15,781 bases of DNA, taken from an uncultured Clostridia bacterium. Its GTDB lineage: Bacteria; Bacillota; Clostridia; TANB77; CAG-508. The DNA lies in the NCBI GenBank assembly GCA_934162625.1, contig CAKPJM010000033.1, positions 1 to 15,781 of the forward strand, in the 5' to 3' direction. Every line of letters begins with the position of its first letter. The stretch's first letter is position 1. Positions 15,091 to 15,781 of this stretch are shown here, one piece after another. The translations under genes were made by a program, and so were the position numbers. The notes under the pieces were generated by a model. That model was not told the origin of the DNA and ran no database searches. It saw nothing but the letters and a program-made list of their open reading frames with translations.

Positions 15091-15606
15091 TCATTTGATT
15101 TTTCCCTCATTTGCTTTTAGTTGTTCGATTTTTTGATTTGCTTTTTTTATTACTTTCTGTGGCACTATAATATGTTGTTTAAGTGCAATTGATTCTATCT
15201 GTTCTATAGTCAATCCTTTTCTTAAATATTCTACAATAACTGATGAGCTTTTTAAAACTTTAAACTTTTTTTCATTATCTCTTTTCTTTTCATAATACTC
15301 ACATATTCTTTCACTAATCAAGTGTCGCGAAACTCCGTATTCTTTTGAAAGCTCTTTGTATGTAGCACCTTGTTCCCACTTTTCCACTATTTCTTCTATT
15401 AGTAGATTTATTCTTGGTTTTGGCTTTGATTGTCTTTTTGGTTTTTCTTTCCCTTCTTTTGCATAATATTCAGATATTCTTATACTAACAGTTCTTTCAG
15501 AAACTCCATATTCTTTTGAAAGCTCTTTGTATCTAGCACCTTGTTCCCACTTTTCCACTATTTCTTCTATTGGTAAATTTATTTTTTTTCTTCCTTTTTT
15601 TAACAT
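15091..15606 (-). CDS. Tandem-repeat helix-turn-helix DNA-binding protein
   Basis: A 171-residue basic protein made of repeated homeodomain-like / Trp-repressor-like HTH units. Repeat 1 spans about residues 9-48 and repeat 2 about 66-105, offset by 57 residues. Both share IEEIVEKWEQGA-(R/T)-YKELSKEYGVS and then differ: ERTVSIRISEYY versus RHLISERICEYY. The segment after YGVS is the recognition helix. A third, degenerate unit may follow (IVEYLRKGLTIEQIESIAL, about 120-138). A Lys/Pro/Arg-rich linker (KPKRQSKPKPR) joins the first two. No catalytic domain is present. It is the only gene here ending in TGA; five codons later the frame meets TAA. GGGGGGAG lies 8 nt before the ATG, behind a good promoter. 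Function is likely transcriptional or mobile-element related; not more can be said. Confidence 0.75.
   Translation of the reverse strand: MLKKGRKKINLPIEEIVEKWEQGARYKELSKEYGVSERTVSIRISEYYAKEGKEKPKRQSKPKPRINLLIEEIVEKWEQGATYKELSKEYGVSRHLISERICEYYEKKRDNEKKFKVLKSSSVIVEYLRKGLTIEQIESIALKQHIIVPQKVIKKANQKIEQLKANEGKIK
15329..15583 (-). repeat. Intragenic tandem duplication encoding the two HTH units
   Basis: Bases 15329-15412 and 15500-15583 match at 80 of 84 positions by direct comparison. The offset is 171 bases (57 codons). The match covers codons 9-36 and their copy, and similarity drops sharply at the codons for the recognition helix, then partly resumes at the Glu-Tyr-Tyr end. Confidence 0.9.
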
Positions 15607-15647
15607 ATTATATGCTCCCCCCTATAATATTTTAAAAATTCATAAAT

Positions 15648-15676
15648 ATTTTATCATGCTTTATGTTGATTTTCAA
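15648..15676 (-). promoter_or_regulatory. Promoter of the tandem HTH gene
   Basis: On the minus strand: -35 TTGAAA (15671-15676), 17 nt, -10 TAAAAT (15648-15653) with an extended TGA just upstream. The leader would be about 35 nt and contains AGGGGGGAG. The spacing and extended element make this one of the better promoters in the window. Confidence 0.65.
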
Positions 15677-15695
15677 GATTAATATAATATAAATG

Positions 15696-15752
15696 GATTC
15701 GAATCTGTAGGTTTGTCAAACATATGTCACACTTTATTGATAAATATAGTGT
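15696..15752. promoter_or_regulatory. Cluster of palindromes upstream of the HTH gene
   Basis: Three palindromic elements lie within 57 bases just upstream of the HTH promoter. They are a perfect GATTCGAATC (15696-15705), GTTTG-T-CAAAC (15711-15721), and a 24-base hairpin (15729-15752: ACACT, T·T mismatch, TATT, loop GATA, AATA, AGTGT). They may be binding sites for the HTH protein or for a divergent neighbour. No coding frame is seen from 15607 to the window end. Confidence 0.35.
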
Positions 15753-15781
15753 TTGAAATACCTTTTATGATCAGTTTGTCT

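Noticed and set aside
15694..15707. GGATTCGAATC resembling a tRNA T-arm, possibly an attachment site
   Set aside because: The base before TTC is A rather than G, the flanks do not pair as a T-stem, and no acceptor, D or anticodon arms are present on either strand. It is simply a palindrome.
1..15781. CRISPR arrays, insertion sequences, rRNA and tRNA genes
   Set aside because: I looked on both strands for regularly spaced repeats, transposase motifs with terminal inverted repeats, and tRNA/rRNA signatures and found none. The only direct repeat of note is within the HTH gene.

Overview
The window is a very AT-rich stretch of a low-GC Bacillota (Firmicutes) chromosome, most likely an uncultured gut-type clostridium. 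This rests on the base composition, strong AGGAGG-type ribosome binding sites, and a gene set (type II pantothenate kinase, glutamate racemase, clostridial-type glucan phosphorylase) seen together in that phylum. The genus is not resolved. Every gene I can support lies on the minus strand, so transcription runs from high to low coordinates. Stops are TAA or TAG except one TGA, and conserved tryptophans are encoded by TGG.

From the right end (first transcribed): a small protein built of tandem helix-turn-helix repeats has its own promoter and an upstream region rich in palindromes. A long run follows: murI (glutamate racemase), a YfcE-like metallophosphoesterase, a membrane transporter, a D-2-hydroxyacid dehydrogenase, a second transporter paralogous to the first, a fused 5'-nucleotidase / nucleoside hydrolase, a truncated histidine phosphatase, and a flavodoxin-fold reductase. 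The transporter-dehydrogenase-transporter core is translationally coupled, with 9-nt gaps and stop codons inside the next ribosome binding site.

An HD-domain hydrolase follows with its own promoter and a textbook terminator. Then comes a group holding an MFS transporter, an AlkD-type DNA glycosylase, a pyridoxal/pyridoxamine kinase and an RdgB/HAM1 nucleotide-sanitising pyrophosphatase interrupted by an in-frame TGA. The left end carries galactokinase and type II pantothenate kinase, separated by a short GC-rich palindromic repeat, and a glucan phosphorylase with its own strong promoter. That phosphorylase has a +1 frameshift and runs off the window.

The most unusual content is the accessory-looking block at about 7.9-13.6 kb. 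A single polypeptide there appears able to take a nucleoside monophosphate to the nucleoside and then to free base plus sugar. It sits beside two paralogous transporters and an oxidoreductase. This could be a salvage/export or small-molecule metabolism cassette, but its substrate cannot be read from the sequence. The tandem HTH protein is also notable: its two repeats are nearly identical in DNA except over the recognition helix. Three genes (glgP, rdgB, histidine phosphatase) are broken, which means either real decay or base errors in the assembly.
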